From assembly GCA_020849175.1 (NCBI GenBank), contig JADLGR010000185.1, positions 1-34,676 of the forward strand: DNA of 34,676 bases, given 5' to 3'. The notes below the pieces were generated by a model. It ran no database searches. It was not told where the DNA came from and saw only the letters and a list, made by a program, of their open reading frames with translations. Shown here piece after piece: positions 16,271-25,075 of the stretch. This DNA comes from Deltaproteobacteria bacterium. GTDB taxonomy: Bacteria > Myxococcota_A > UBA9160. The first letter of the stretch is position 1. Each line of letters begins with the position of its first letter. A program made the translations under genes and the position numbers.

Positions 16271-17815
16271 TCACCCTCCGATCGCACGCCGCAGCGCCTC
16301 GACGAGTCGCGGCGTGCCGTCGAGATGCTCGGCGGCTCCGAAGACCGCGAAGTCGGGCCGGACGAGCGCCACCGCGGCGCCGCGCTCTCGACACCATCTC
16401 GTGTAGAGCTCGCTCCGGTCTTCGACGGGTCCGCCGGGAGCGACGTGAGCGGTCAGACCGCCGACAGCGCGAAAGAACGCTGCGGCCTCCGGCGAGAGCG
16501 ACGACGCCGGATCGCCGTCCGGGCTCAGCAGGACGAAGCCGCGTCCGACGACGTCGTCGAAGAGCCCTTCGGCCTCGCCGCAGCGGACGCGCCCCTGGAC
16601 GAAGAGCGTCCCTGCGCCGGGACTCCCCGGTGCGAAGCAGCCGGGGCCGAGGGGCGGAAGCGGGCGCGAGACGGGTTCGTGACGTGCGCGTTCCTCGGCG
16701 GCCATTCGCAGGTCGCGCGCACGCGCCTGCTCGGGGGAGAGGACACAGATCACCCGACCCAGCTCGACCCCGAGGTCGATCATCGCGCGCACGTGCGGGA
16801 TACGCTCGGTCGCGTAGGTGTCGAGGAGGCCATCATTCGCCCGGCCTGCGCGAACGAGGGCCAGCTTCCATGCGAGGTTCGCCGCGTCGCGCATTCCGGC
16901 GCACATGCCCTGTCCGGCGAAGGGCGGCGTCAGGTGTGCAGCGTCTCCGGCGAGCAGCACGCGTCCGCGCCGCCAGACGTCGGCCCAGCACGCGCGGAAC
17001 GTGTAGACCGCGTGTCGTTCGAGCGTGGCGTTGTCCGGCCGGATGTCCCATGCAGAGAGCAGCCGCCAGGCGGTCTCCTCACGCCCGAGCTCGTCCATCG
17101 TCTCTCCCGGAAGACGCATGAACTCCCAGCGCCGTCGCCCTGGGCCACCCGACACCACGGTCGTCGGACGCGCGGGGTCGCAGAGCTGCCAGTTGAGCGG
17201 CTCCCACGTTCTCTTCTCGTGCGGGATCACGTCGGCGACGAGCCAGTCGAAGCGGAAGCCGAGATCGTTCCACCGCGCGCCGACCACGCCGCGCACAAAG
17301 CTGTTCGCTCCGTCGCAGCCGACGACCCAGTGAGCCTTCACGAGGAGCGTCTCTCCGCTCTCGCGCCGCGCGGCGATCTCGACCAGATCCGCGCTCTCGC
17401 GCACGTCGACGGCCTCGGCGTCCCAGTCGACCCGCACCGACGGCAGCGCGACGATGCGGTCGTCGAGCGTCCGCTCGAGCTCGGGCTGGCTGAACATCAG
17501 CGACTCGGGCCATCCCGAGTCGCTTCCCTGCGCGTCTCGCCCGATGCGCAGCAGCACCTCACCGTCCGCACTGCGCCACTCGTAGTGCGCCGCCGGCTCG
17601 ACGCGCTTCGCGAGCGCGTTCATCACGCCCGCGCCCTGGAGGATCCGCGCGACCTCGTGATCGAAGTGGACCGCCCGCGGCAGCGGATACTGACCCGCCC
17701 AGCGCTCGAGCACGCGGACGCGCAGGCCTCGCTGCCCGAGCAGGATCGCGAGGAGCTGTCCGACGGGTCCGTATCCGACGATCGCGACGTCGAAGACCTC
17801 GTCCACTTCAGCCAC
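16271..17815 (-). CDS. FAD-dependent aromatic hydroxylase (MhpA-like)
   Basis: This is a class A flavin monooxygenase of 514 residues, expected to hydroxylate a phenolic compound using NAD(P)H and O2. FAD-binding signatures are VAIVGYGPVG (10-19), GCDGANSFVR (166-175) and LLAGDAAHLTPPFAGQGM (287-304). The closest general match is 3-(3-hydroxyphenyl)propionate hydroxylase. The C-terminal thioredoxin-like extension typical of that group is present (from about residue 390). The GTG at 17815 is chosen because homology begins at VDEVFDVAIVG and the start overlaps the dioxygenase stop (GTGGCTGA). It is the last gene of a three-gene operon whose enzymes fit hydroxylation followed by meta ring opening. 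The actual substrate is not evident. Confidence 0.88.
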   Translation of the reverse strand: MAEVDEVFDVAIVGYGPVGQLLAILLGQRGLRVRVLERWAGQYPLPRAVHFDHEVARILQGAGVMNALAKRVEPAAHYEWRSADGEVLLRIGRDAQGSDSGWPESLMFSQPELERTLDDRIVALPSVRVDWDAEAVDVRESADLVEIAARRESGETLLVKAHWVVGCDGANSFVRGVVGARWNDLGFRFDWLVADVIPHEKRTWEPLNWQLCDPARPTTVVSGGPGRRRWEFMRLPGETMDELGREETAWRLLSAWDIRPDNATLERHAVYTFRACWADVWRRGRVLLAGDAAHLTPPFAGQGMCAGMRDAANLAWKLALVRAGRANDGLLDTYATERIPHVRAMIDLGVELGRVICVLSPEQARARDLRMAAEERARHEPVSRPLPPLGPGCFAPGSPGAGTLFVQGRVRCGEAEGLFDDVVGRGFVLLSPDGDPASSLSPEAAAFFRAVGGLTAHVAPGGPVEDRSELYTRWCRERGAAVALVRPDFAVFGAAEHLDGTPRLVEALRRAIGG

Positions 17816-18722
17816 CCCGCGCCAGCGCCACGACGTCCTCGGGAGCGAGGAACGACGCAGGAACCGGCGGCCCCCAGGCGGCGAGCGGATGCGCGGCCGC
17901 AGACGCCGAGACCTTCCAGACCTCGTCGTCGACGACGACGTCGAGGTCACTCGTGTACTCGCAGAAGTTTCCGGCTGGATCTCGCAGGTACCAGAAGTAG
18001 TTCGAGCCAATGCCGTGACGGCCGATCCCCCAGACGTGTCGCGACGGGTCGGCAGCGACCATCACGGCGGCTGCACGACCGACCGCGTCGACGTCGTCCA
18101 TCTCCCACGCCGTGTGATGGACGAACGGAACGGGAGCGGGCTGTACGAGGAGATTGTGATGGTCGGTCGAGCAGCGAAGGAACGAGGCGCCGATCGCGGG
18201 CACCTCGTCGCTCACGCGGAAGCCCAGACCCTCGACGAAGAATCGCCGCGAGGCGGCCGCATCGGCCGAGCCGACGACGACGTGGCTGATCCGGCGCGGC
18301 CGGGGCGCGTGCCCTTCGAGCACTGCGGCCGAACGCGCATCGATTCGCTGCGTGCGGCCGGGTGCGTTCGTCGCGAGCACCGGCGCCGGCTTCTGCGTGC
18401 GTCGCGGCTCGATCACGAGCCGTGCGCGAACACCCGTCGCGGGGTCGACGGCGTCGAGGTCTCGCTCGCCTCGTCGCGCCGTGATGCCGAGCCGCGCGAG
18501 CGCCGTCTCTGCGCGACCGAGGTCGTCGCAATCGTCGACTCCGACCGATAGCGCGATCAGCCGCCGCTGCGACGCCGATTCGATGCAGAGCTGCTCACCG
18601 CCGTCGCAGGTCTCGAACCGCCCGGGTCGCGACTGCACGAGGCCGAAGTCGGCGTAGAATGCACAGGCCGCATCGACGCACGGAAGGCCGATCGTGACCG
18701 AGCGCAGTCGATGCAAGGGCAT
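17808..18722 (-). CDS. extradiol ring-cleavage dioxygenase (VOC superfamily)
   Basis: This 304-residue protein has two vicinal-oxygen-chelate domains, like 2,3-dihydroxybiphenyl 1,2-dioxygenases. It should open a catechol ring next to the hydroxyls using Fe(II) or Mn(II). The metal ligands are visible in the C-terminal domain: His147 (RISHVVVG), a His in VHHTAWEMDD (202/203) and Glu255 (GNFCEYTSDLD). HGIGSNYFWYLRDPAGN is typical of the family. The N-terminal domain lacks these ligands, as is normal. The ATG at 18722 (MPLHRLRSVTIG) has GGAG upstream, so the longer track start is rejected. It begins 16 bases after the FAH-family gene and overlaps the monooxygenase start. Confidence 0.87.
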   Translation of the reverse strand: MPLHRLRSVTIGLPCVDAACAFYADFGLVQSRPGRFETCDGGEQLCIESASQRRLIALSVGVDDCDDLGRAETALARLGITARRGERDLDAVDPATGVRARLVIEPRRTQKPAPVLATNAPGRTQRIDARSAAVLEGHAPRPRRISHVVVGSADAAASRRFFVEGLGFRVSDEVPAIGASFLRCSTDHHNLLVQPAPVPFVHHTAWEMDDVDAVGRAAAVMVAADPSRHVWGIGRHGIGSNYFWYLRDPAGNFCEYTSDLDVVVDDEVWKVSASAAAHPLAAWGPPVPASFLAPEDVVALARGG

Positions 18723-18738
18723 GGGATCTCCGGTCGAA

Positions 18739-19611
18739 TCAGAGGAGCGTCGTCGCTGCGGGCTCCTCGATGACGGTGTTCTCGAGCGCGCCGAGACCCT
18801 CGATCTCGACGCGCACCACGTCTCCGACGTGCAGCAGCCGCGGCGGCTTGCTCGCGATTCCGACGCCTCCCGGAGTTCCGGTCGCAACGACGTCGCCGGG
18901 CTCGAGCGTGAATGCCGTCGACAGGTGCTCGACGATGGCGAAGCAGTCGAAGATGAGGTGCTTCGTGTTCGAGTCCTGCCGCAGGTCGCCGCCGACCCAG
19001 GTCCGGATCCGCAGCGCGTGCGGGTCGCCGAGCTCGTCGGGTGTCGTGATCCACGGGCCGATCGGCCCGTGGGTATCGAACGACTTGCCCATCGTCCACG
19101 TCGGAACGCGGAGCTGCCAGTCGCGGACCGAGACGTCGTCGACCACGAGGTACCCGGCGATCACCTCGTGCGCACGCTCGCGCGGCACGTGCCGGCAGCG
19201 GCGTCCGATCACGAAGCCGAGCTCGCCCTCGTAGTCGAGCATCGTCGAGACGCGCGGCAGGTGGATGGGATCGCGCGGCCCGGCGATGCAGGTCGACTGC
19301 TTGTTGAACACCGTCGGGATCGTGGGTCGCTCGAGACCCGATTCCGCCACGTGGTCGGCATAGTTGAGACCGATGGCGAGAAACTTGGGCGGACGTGCGA
19401 TGGGCGCCGCGAGCGTGACCGTGCTCGGGTCGAGACGCGGAGCCGAGCCGAGCGCGGCTCGCGCGCGGTGAAGCGCGGGCGCACCGGCAGCGAGGAAGGC
19501 CGTCATCTCGCGCGGCAGCTCCGGTGCGGCGACCGCGAGGTCGGCAATGCCGTCTTCACCCGCGACGCCGAGCGACGAGACGCCCTCGCGAACGAACGTG
19601 CAGAGCTTCAA
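18739..19611 (-). CDS. fumarylacetoacetate hydrolase family protein
   Basis: This 290-residue protein is of the FAH fold, which includes acylpyruvate hydrolases, 2-hydroxyhepta-2,4-diene-1,7-dioate isomerases and related metal enzymes. The divalent-metal ligands are in LDYEGELGFVIG (Glu128, Glu130) and GYLVVDDVSVRD (Asp158). FLAIGLNYADHVAESG and GDVVATGTPGGVGIA are further family signatures. The start is a TTG at 19611, preceded by GGAGG nine bases upstream. The ORF-track ATG at 19725 adds an unrelated 38-residue leader. As the first gene of the operon with an extradiol dioxygenase and a hydroxylase, it is the best local candidate for processing the ring-opened product. The exact reaction cannot be fixed from sequence. 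Confidence 0.87.
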   Translation of the reverse strand: MKLCTFVREGVSSLGVAGEDGIADLAVAAPELPREMTAFLAAGAPALHRARAALGSAPRLDPSTVTLAAPIARPPKFLAIGLNYADHVAESGLERPTIPTVFNKQSTCIAGPRDPIHLPRVSTMLDYEGELGFVIGRRCRHVPRERAHEVIAGYLVVDDVSVRDWQLRVPTWTMGKSFDTHGPIGPWITTPDELGDPHALRIRTWVGGDLRQDSNTKHLIFDCFAIVEHLSTAFTLEPGDVVATGTPGGVGIASKPPRLLHVGDVVRVEIEGLGALENTVIEEPAATTLL

Positions 19612-19756
19612 CGCGGAAATCCTCCGTGGGATCGAGCCGGATCCGGCGCATACACCACCCGGTCGGACCCTCCGCGATTCCTGCGGTCGTAGAATAGCCG
19701 GCAGTGGGGGCGGAGCCTGCGGCAACGCGCGGCGAGGAAAGCCTCCTGGCGTGGAC

Positions 19757-20416
19757 TCACGGCCCGGCGACGCCGGCCGCGGTGCGTAGACGGTTCACCT
19801 CCGCGTGCGCGACGCGCAGTGGCTCAGGCTGGCGGAAGCCGCGCGTGAAACGAAGGACGAGCCGGCGCGCGGTCGCGAGCGAGACACGGTGACCGATCGA
19901 GACGTAGACGGGATGCACGCCCGTGCGCGTGCGAACGACCTCGCCGATCACCTCGCCCTCGTCGAGCAGGCGGACGTGGCTGCCGCGACGCTCCCCTACG
20001 GAGGCGTGCTCGCCGACGAGCCGGCTCTTCGCGCAGCCGACGCTCGGCAGACCGAGCCGCACGCCGAGATGACAGGCGAGACCGAAACGACGCGGGTGCG
20101 CCCGCCCCTGACCATCGCACAGGACGAGATCGGGCCGAACGCGAAGTCGGCGGAAGGCCGCGACGACCGCCGGCAGCTCGCGGAACGAGAGGTAGCCCGG
20201 GACGTACGGAAAGCGTGCCCGCGCGCGGACACCGCTCGTCTCGACGATCTCGAGCGTCCTGGCATCGACTACCACGACCGCTGCGAACAGGTCCGGGCTT
20301 CCGCGATCCCAGCTCACGTCGGCGCCGGCCACGTGGCGGATCTCGCCGAACGCATCGCTCTCGACGACCTCGCCGTGCAGGCGCCCCTGCAGGGCCCGTG
20401 CGCGCACGACGTTCAC
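19757..20416 (-). CDS. nfi: endonuclease V
   Basis: This 219-residue DNA repair nuclease incises the second phosphodiester bond 3' of deoxyinosine and other deaminated bases. The family sites are all present: GADVSWD (catalytic Asp33), YVPGYLSFRE (wedge region and Glu80), LCDGQGRAHPRRFGLACHLG (Asp101) and VGCAKSRLVG. A late His in VSIGHRVSLATA completes the active site. The start is taken as the GTG at 20416, which overlaps the TGA of the upstream SDR gene (GTGA). Another GTG at 20422 is nearly as good. Translational coupling to an oxidoreductase is odd for a repair enzyme and may simply reflect gene packing. Confidence 0.9.
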   Translation of the reverse strand: MNVVRARALQGRLHGEVVESDAFGEIRHVAGADVSWDRGSPDLFAAVVVVDARTLEIVETSGVRARARFPYVPGYLSFRELPAVVAAFRRLRVRPDLVLCDGQGRAHPRRFGLACHLGVRLGLPSVGCAKSRLVGEHASVGERRGSHVRLLDEGEVIGEVVRTRTGVHPVYVSIGHRVSLATARRLVLRFTRGFRQPEPLRVAHAEVNRLRTAAGVAGP

Positions 20417-21165
20417 GAGCACGCGCCCCCGTCGATCCGCAACATGGTGCCGTTGATGAATCGCGCGTCGTCCGATCCGAGAAACGCGATCGCGTCCGCA
20501 ACGTCCTCGGGTCTGCCGAATCCACCGAAAGGAAGGATGCGCCGCACCAGCGTCGCATCGGCTCCCGGCGGTACGGCGAACTCTTCGTGGATCGGCGTCT
20601 TCACCCCGCCGGGACACACGCAGTTGACGCGAACGCCCTGCCGGCCGTACTCGATCGCGAGCTCGTTGCTGAGCGCGAGGACGCCTCCCTTGGATGCGGT
20701 GTAGGCGGCCGTCCAGGCGTGCGCCTGGATCGCCGCGCTCGACGAGACGTTCACGATGGCGCCGCCGCCGTGTCCGAGAAAGTGCGTGATCGCCTCGCGG
20801 CAGAACAGGAACGTGCCGGTGAGGTTGATGGCGAGGACACGGTTCCAGTCGTCGAGCGAGACCTCGTGGGTGTTCTTGAAGCGCAGGATCCCGGCGATGT
20901 TGGCGAGAACGTGAAGGCCCCCGTAGCGCTGCACGGCCTCGCGGACCGCGGCCCGAACCTGCGACTCGTCGCCGACGTCGCAGGCGCACGCTGCCGCCTC
21001 TGCGCCACGCGAGCGAACGGCCTCGACCGTCTCGGCGAGAGCCGCGGCCTGCACGTCGGCGCACAACACGCGGGCCCCTTCGCGGGCGAGCCGCTCGGCG
21101 GTAGCCCGGCCGATCCCCGATGCGGCCCCCGTCACGAGCGCGACGCGCCCTTCGTATCGCTGCAC
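20413..21165 (-). CDS. short-chain dehydrogenase/reductase
   Basis: This 250-residue NAD(P)-dependent oxidoreductase has a classical SDR fold: TGAASGIG (12-19) for the cofactor, NIAG (89-92), catalytic Ser near 142, and Tyr155-x3-Lys159 in AAYTASKGG. CADVQ with an Asp after the second beta strand favours NAD over NADP. The C-terminal FINGTMLRIDGGA is standard. GGAGGAGGGGG precedes the ATG. The substrate is unknown. It is divergent from a second SDR gene and overlaps endonuclease V. The two SDR proteins differ clearly in sequence and are not a recent duplication. Confidence 0.9.
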   Translation of the reverse strand: MQRYEGRVALVTGAASGIGRATAERLAREGARVLCADVQAAALAETVEAVRSRGAEAAACACDVGDESQVRAAVREAVQRYGGLHVLANIAGILRFKNTHEVSLDDWNRVLAINLTGTFLFCREAITHFLGHGGGAIVNVSSSAAIQAHAWTAAYTASKGGVLALSNELAIEYGRQGVRVNCVCPGGVKTPIHEEFAVPPGADATLVRRILPFGGFGRPEDVADAIAFLGSDDARFINGTMLRIDGGACS

Positions 21166-21180
21166 GGTCCCCCTCCTCCC

Positions 21181-21210
21181 TTCCGATTCGCGGCGCGGTC
21201 ACGATATCAT
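21181..21210 (+). promoter_or_regulatory. probable promoter for the rightward SDR gene
   Basis: TATCAT (21205-21210) matches five of six bases of the -10 consensus, and TTCCGA lies 18 bases upstream as a weak -35. It sits in the 72-base gap between divergent SDR genes, just ahead of AAAGGAGG. The local palindrome GATATC could also serve the opposite strand (TATCGT). Confidence 0.35.
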
Positions 21211-21237
21211 CGCGGCCCGTCCTGCAAAGGAGGCGCC

Positions 21238-22026
21238 GTGATCCTCGACCGCTTTCGCCTCACCGACCGCGTCGCCGTCGTCACCGGCGCGGGCAAGGGC
21301 ATCGGCGCGGCGATCGCCACCGCGCTCGCCGAGGCCGGCGCGGACGTGGTCTGCGCAGCGCGCACGCAGGCCCCGCTCGATGCCGTCGCCGATCGCATCC
21401 GTGCCCTCGGACGGCGCGCGCTCGTCGTGCTCTGCGACGTCAACGAGCGCGCACAGCTCGAGGCGCTCGCCGCACGAACGATCGAGACCTTCGGCCGGGT
21501 CGACGTCCTCGTGAACAACGCCGGCGGCGCGCCACCCAGACCCTTCCTGCGCACCAGCGAGAAAGCCTTCGAGGACGCCTTCCACTTCAACGTCACGTCG
21601 GGATTCATCGCCAGCCGTCTGTTCGTGCCGCACATGCACGCCGCCGGCGGGGGGAGCATCGTCAACATCTCTTCGGCGCTCTCTCATCGCGTCGAGAAGG
21701 CCTTCGTCGCGTACGGAACGGCCAAGGCGGCCCTCAACCACATGACGGAGCTTCTCGCGTACGAGCTGGCGCCGCGCGTCCGCGTCAATGCGATCGCGGT
21801 CGGGTCGATCGAGACCGAAGCCCTGACGCCGTTCCTCTCGAGCGGAGGCCTGCGAGAGAAGATGGAGGCGCTCACGCCCATGGCGCGGCTCGGAACGCCC
21901 GACGACGTCTCCGCGATGGCGCTCTATCTCGCCTCGCCCGCATCGGCGTGGGTCACCGGAAAGATCTTCGAGGTCGACGGCGGCTGCGTCGCCTCGAACT
22001 GGCCCGTCGACCTCTCGGGCGCCTGA
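21238..22026 (+). CDS. short-chain dehydrogenase/reductase
   Basis: This 262-residue SDR oxidoreductase has TGAGKGIG (16-23), NNAG (93-96), Ser146 in NISSALS, and Tyr159-x3-Lys163 in AYGTAKAAL. The Arg in CAARTQ suggests a preference for NADP. VTGKIFEVDGG closes the family pattern. The start is the GTG at 21238, set by a strong AAAGGAGG four bases upstream; the track ORF begins 1 kb earlier in shadow sequence. It is a single-gene unit that ends 11 bases before the convergent sucA stop. The substrate is unknown; 3-oxoacyl or steroid/alcohol oxidation would both be typical. Confidence 0.9.
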   Translation: MILDRFRLTDRVAVVTGAGKGIGAAIATALAEAGADVVCAARTQAPLDAVADRIRALGRRALVVLCDVNERAQLEALAARTIETFGRVDVLVNNAGGAPPRPFLRTSEKAFEDAFHFNVTSGFIASRLFVPHMHAAGGGSIVNISSALSHRVEKAFVAYGTAKAALNHMTELLAYELAPRVRVNAIAVGSIETEALTPFLSSGGLREKMEALTPMARLGTPDDVSAMALYLASPASAWVTGKIFEVDGGCVASNWPVDLSGA

Positions 22027-22037
22027 CCGGCGCCGCT

Positions 22038-24935
22038 TCACAGGCCCGCGAAAGCGTCGTCGACGAGGGCCTTCTGCTCCTCGCGGTGCAGGCGCATCGA
22101 GCCGACCGCCGTGCTCGCACTGGCCTCGCGGCCCGCGTAGCGGAGTGTCTGACCCTCGCGGAGCAGGGAGGTCAGGCCTTCGCGAACGAAGGAGAAGGCG
22201 CCCATGTTCGCCGGCTCTTCCTGAACCCAGATGACGTCGTTCGCTCGCGGATGGCGGCCGATCGCTTCGGAGAGGTCGTTCCGCGGCCACGGATAGATCT
22301 GCTCGAGCCGGACGATCGCGACGTCGCGCCTCGATCCGGCCTTCTCGCGCGCCTCCTGTCGCTCGAGGAGGTCGTAGTAGACCTTGCCCGAGCACACCAG
22401 AACGCGCCGCACGGCATCGGCATGCGCGGCCGCGACGTCGTCGGCGAGCACCGCGTGGAAACGGCCCGCCGCGAGCTCTTGCGGCGACGAGACGACTCGC
22501 GGTGCGCGCAGCAGGCTCTTCGGCGTGAAGATCACCAGCGGAGCACGATAGCGGCGAACCATCTGCCGCCGGAGCAGATGGAAGTACTGCGCCGGTGTCG
22601 TGCAGTTCGCGACCTGCAGATTGTCTTCCGCGCAGAGCTGGAGGTAGCGCTCGATTCGCGCGCTCGAGTGCTCGGGGCCCTGGCCCTCGTAGCCGTGCGG
22701 CAGGAGCATCACGAGACCGCTCATCCGGCCCCATTTGACGTGAGCCGACGAGATGAACTGATCGATGATCACCTGCGCGCCGTTGGCGAAGTCTCCGAAC
22801 TGCGCCTCCCAGAGCGTGAGCGTCGTCGGATCGGCGACGCTGTAGCCGTACTCGAAGCCCAGCACGGCGGCCTCGGAGAGCAGGCTGTCGTAGACCTCGA
22901 AGCGCGCCTGCGTCTTCGTCAGATGGTCGAGCGGTGCGTATTCCTCGCCCGTGTGCTGGTTCACGAGGACTGCATGGCGCTGGCTGAACGTCCCGCGTGC
23001 GCTGTCCTGCCCCGAGAGCCGAACGGGCGTGCCTTCGACGAGCAGCGACCCGAAAGCGAGCGCCTCGGCGAGAGTCCAGTCGACCGTCCCGTCCTCTGCG
23101 ATCACCTTGCACCGCTTCTCTAGCATGGGCATCAGCTTCGGATGGACCTTGAAGCCGGCCGGAACCCGCGCGAGCCCTTCGGCGATCTGGGTCAGCCGCT
23201 CGATCGGCACTGCGGTGTCGATCGGTTCGGGTGGCGCAGTCCGCGAGAAGCCCGTCCACGGGCCGCGCGGCTCGTACGGCTCGTCGGCCTCGGGCGTCCG
23301 CGTCTTGATCATCTGGAGGGCCTGTGCGAGCTGCGCGCTCAGGTCCGCCTCGATGCGAGCGACGTCGTCCTCACGAAGGACACCGAGCGCGAGGAGCTGC
23401 GCAGTGTAGATCTTGCGCAGCGGCTCCTGCTGGCGAATCCGTTCGTAGAGCAGCGGCTGGGTGTAGCTCGGCTCGTCGCCCTCGTTGTGCCCATGTCGCC
23501 GGTACCCGAACACGTCGATCACGACGTCGCTGGCGAAGCGCTGGCGGTAAGCGATCGCCAGACGCGCGCAGTGGATGACGGCGTCGACGTCGTCTCCATT
23601 CACGTGAAAGATCGGCGCCTGGATCATCTTCGCGACATCGGTGCAGTAGAGCGTCGAGCGAGTCTCGGCGGGGTTCGCCGTGAAACCGATCTGGTTGTTG
23701 ATGACGACGTGGAGCGTTCCTCCGGTCGAGTAGCCCGCGAGGTGAGAGAGATTGAGGGTCTCGGCAACGATCCCCTGCCCGGAGAACGCCGCGTCTCCGT
23801 GGAGCAGGAGCGGCAGAATCGTGCGCCCCCTCTTGTCGCCCGCACGCGTCTGCTTGGCGCGCGCCCGGCCTTCGACCACCGGATCGACCGCTTCGAGGTG
23901 CGATGGGTTCGAGGTGAGAGAGAGATGGACGTGCGCGCCCGATTGTGTGACACGATCGGACGTATATCCCTTGTGGTACTTCACATCACCCGATCCGAAG
24001 GGGCTGTCGAGGAGCGGAGCGTCCTCGAACTCCGAGAACAGCATCTCGAGCGACCGCCCGACGACGTTCGAGAGCACGTTGAGGCGGCCGCGGTGCGCCA
24101 TTCCGAAGACGATCTCGGCGATCCCGTGCGTGGGCGCGTCCTCGACGATCCTGTCGAGCAGCGGAATCACGACCTCGGAGCCCTCGAGAGAAAAGCGCTT
24201 CTGCCCGAGGAATCGGGTGTGGATGAAGCGTTCGAAGAGCTCCGCCGCGGCGATCTTCTGCAGGATGCGCAGCCGGTCCTCGGTCGAGACCGGACTCGTG
24301 TTCTGCGTCTCCTCGAGATGGCGCTGGAGCCAGAGCTTACGGCCGGGCTCCTGGATGTGCGTGAACTCGACACCGATCGAGCGGCAGTACGTCGCCTCGA
24401 GGAGTGCGAGGATCTCGCGCAGCGTCTGGATCGGCCCGCCGGGAAGGTCTCCCGCGATGAAGGGCCGGTCGAGATCCTCCTGTCCGAAGCCGTAGTGCGC
24501 CGGATCGAGCTCCGGGAAGTACGAAGAATCCGCTCCGAGCGGATCCTTCTTCGCGATGCGGTGACCACGCGCGCGATACGAATGGATGAGGCGCAGGACG
24601 CGCGCGTGCTTCTCGGCCAGATGCGGCGCGACGTCCCCGAGCGCCGCAAACTCGCTCGGGGCGGGCTCGGAAGCGGCCTCGGGCGCCGCCGGCGACGCCG
24701 CCGCGGGAGCCTCGGCCGGCAGGTCTTCGCCTTCCTCCTCCTCGCGGAAGAGCTGCGCCCAGCTCGGATGCACCGAGGTCGGATCGACTTCGTAGCGCTG
24801 GTGAATCTCCTCGACGAGCGCTGCGTTGACACCGAACTCGGTGAGGACTTCGGACGCCGACTCCTCGCTCGACCAGCCACCCGAACCGGACGAGACGTCC
24901 GGGGCCGACTGCGCCGACCGCTCTTCCCGCGCCAT
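22038..24935 (-). CDS. sucA: 2-oxoglutarate dehydrogenase E1 component
   Basis: This 965-residue thiamine-diphosphate enzyme decarboxylates 2-oxoglutarate and hands the succinyl group to the E2 lipoyl domain in the TCA cycle. Conserved pieces are VEEIHQRYEVDPTSVHPSWAQLF (about 40-63, the N-terminal E2-contact segment), FGMAHRGRLNVL (from residue 277), HGDAAFSGQGIVAE, INNQIGFT, VNGDDVDAVIHCARLA (diphosphate and magnesium site), YRRHGHNEGDEPS and the C-terminal IWVQEEPANMGAF. An Ala/Pro/Glu-rich linker follows the N-terminal segment. The ATG has GGAG six bases upstream. The succinyltransferase gene sucB, usually next to it, is absent here, and the gene downstream is a convergent SDR gene. The 140-base gap upstream should hold its promoter, but I saw no clear boxes there. 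Confidence 0.95.
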   Translation of the reverse strand: MAREERSAQSAPDVSSGSGGWSSEESASEVLTEFGVNAALVEEIHQRYEVDPTSVHPSWAQLFREEEEGEDLPAEAPAAASPAAPEAASEPAPSEFAALGDVAPHLAEKHARVLRLIHSYRARGHRIAKKDPLGADSSYFPELDPAHYGFGQEDLDRPFIAGDLPGGPIQTLREILALLEATYCRSIGVEFTHIQEPGRKLWLQRHLEETQNTSPVSTEDRLRILQKIAAAELFERFIHTRFLGQKRFSLEGSEVVIPLLDRIVEDAPTHGIAEIVFGMAHRGRLNVLSNVVGRSLEMLFSEFEDAPLLDSPFGSGDVKYHKGYTSDRVTQSGAHVHLSLTSNPSHLEAVDPVVEGRARAKQTRAGDKRGRTILPLLLHGDAAFSGQGIVAETLNLSHLAGYSTGGTLHVVINNQIGFTANPAETRSTLYCTDVAKMIQAPIFHVNGDDVDAVIHCARLAIAYRQRFASDVVIDVFGYRRHGHNEGDEPSYTQPLLYERIRQQEPLRKIYTAQLLALGVLREDDVARIEADLSAQLAQALQMIKTRTPEADEPYEPRGPWTGFSRTAPPEPIDTAVPIERLTQIAEGLARVPAGFKVHPKLMPMLEKRCKVIAEDGTVDWTLAEALAFGSLLVEGTPVRLSGQDSARGTFSQRHAVLVNQHTGEEYAPLDHLTKTQARFEVYDSLLSEAAVLGFEYGYSVADPTTLTLWEAQFGDFANGAQVIIDQFISSAHVKWGRMSGLVMLLPHGYEGQGPEHSSARIERYLQLCAEDNLQVANCTTPAQYFHLLRRQMVRRYRAPLVIFTPKSLLRAPRVVSSPQELAAGRFHAVLADDVAAAHADAVRRVLVCSGKVYYDLLERQEAREKAGSRRDVAIVRLEQIYPWPRNDLSEAIGRHPRANDVIWVQEEPANMGAFSFVREGLTSLLREGQTLRYAGREASASTAVGSMRLHREEQKALVDDAFAGL

Positions 24936-25075
24936 ACTCCGTGGAGCCTCCAGCGACGGGCTCGGAGGGCCGCGACGATCCGCGACGCGCTCTCCTGCAG
25001 CCCGGCCCGCGAAGTTAGCTCCAGCGAGATCGCCCCGCCCGCGTCTCGCGGCACTGCGTCACGCGTGCAGCGTGC

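Noticed and set aside
19650-19720. TATTCT on the minus strand as a -10 for the FAH operon
   Set aside because: The nearest -35-like TTGCCG is 23 bases away, which is too far. No better pair was found in the 145-base gap, which otherwise shows nothing.
20215-21237. N-terminal extension of the rightward SDR protein to 20215
   Set aside because: The extension is antisense to endonuclease V and the first SDR gene. A strong ribosome-binding site and the SDR fold both begin at 21238.
24936-25075. Promoter boxes for sucA in the 140-base gap
   Set aside because: Only weak matches such as TAACTT were seen, with no -35 partner, so no feature is claimed.
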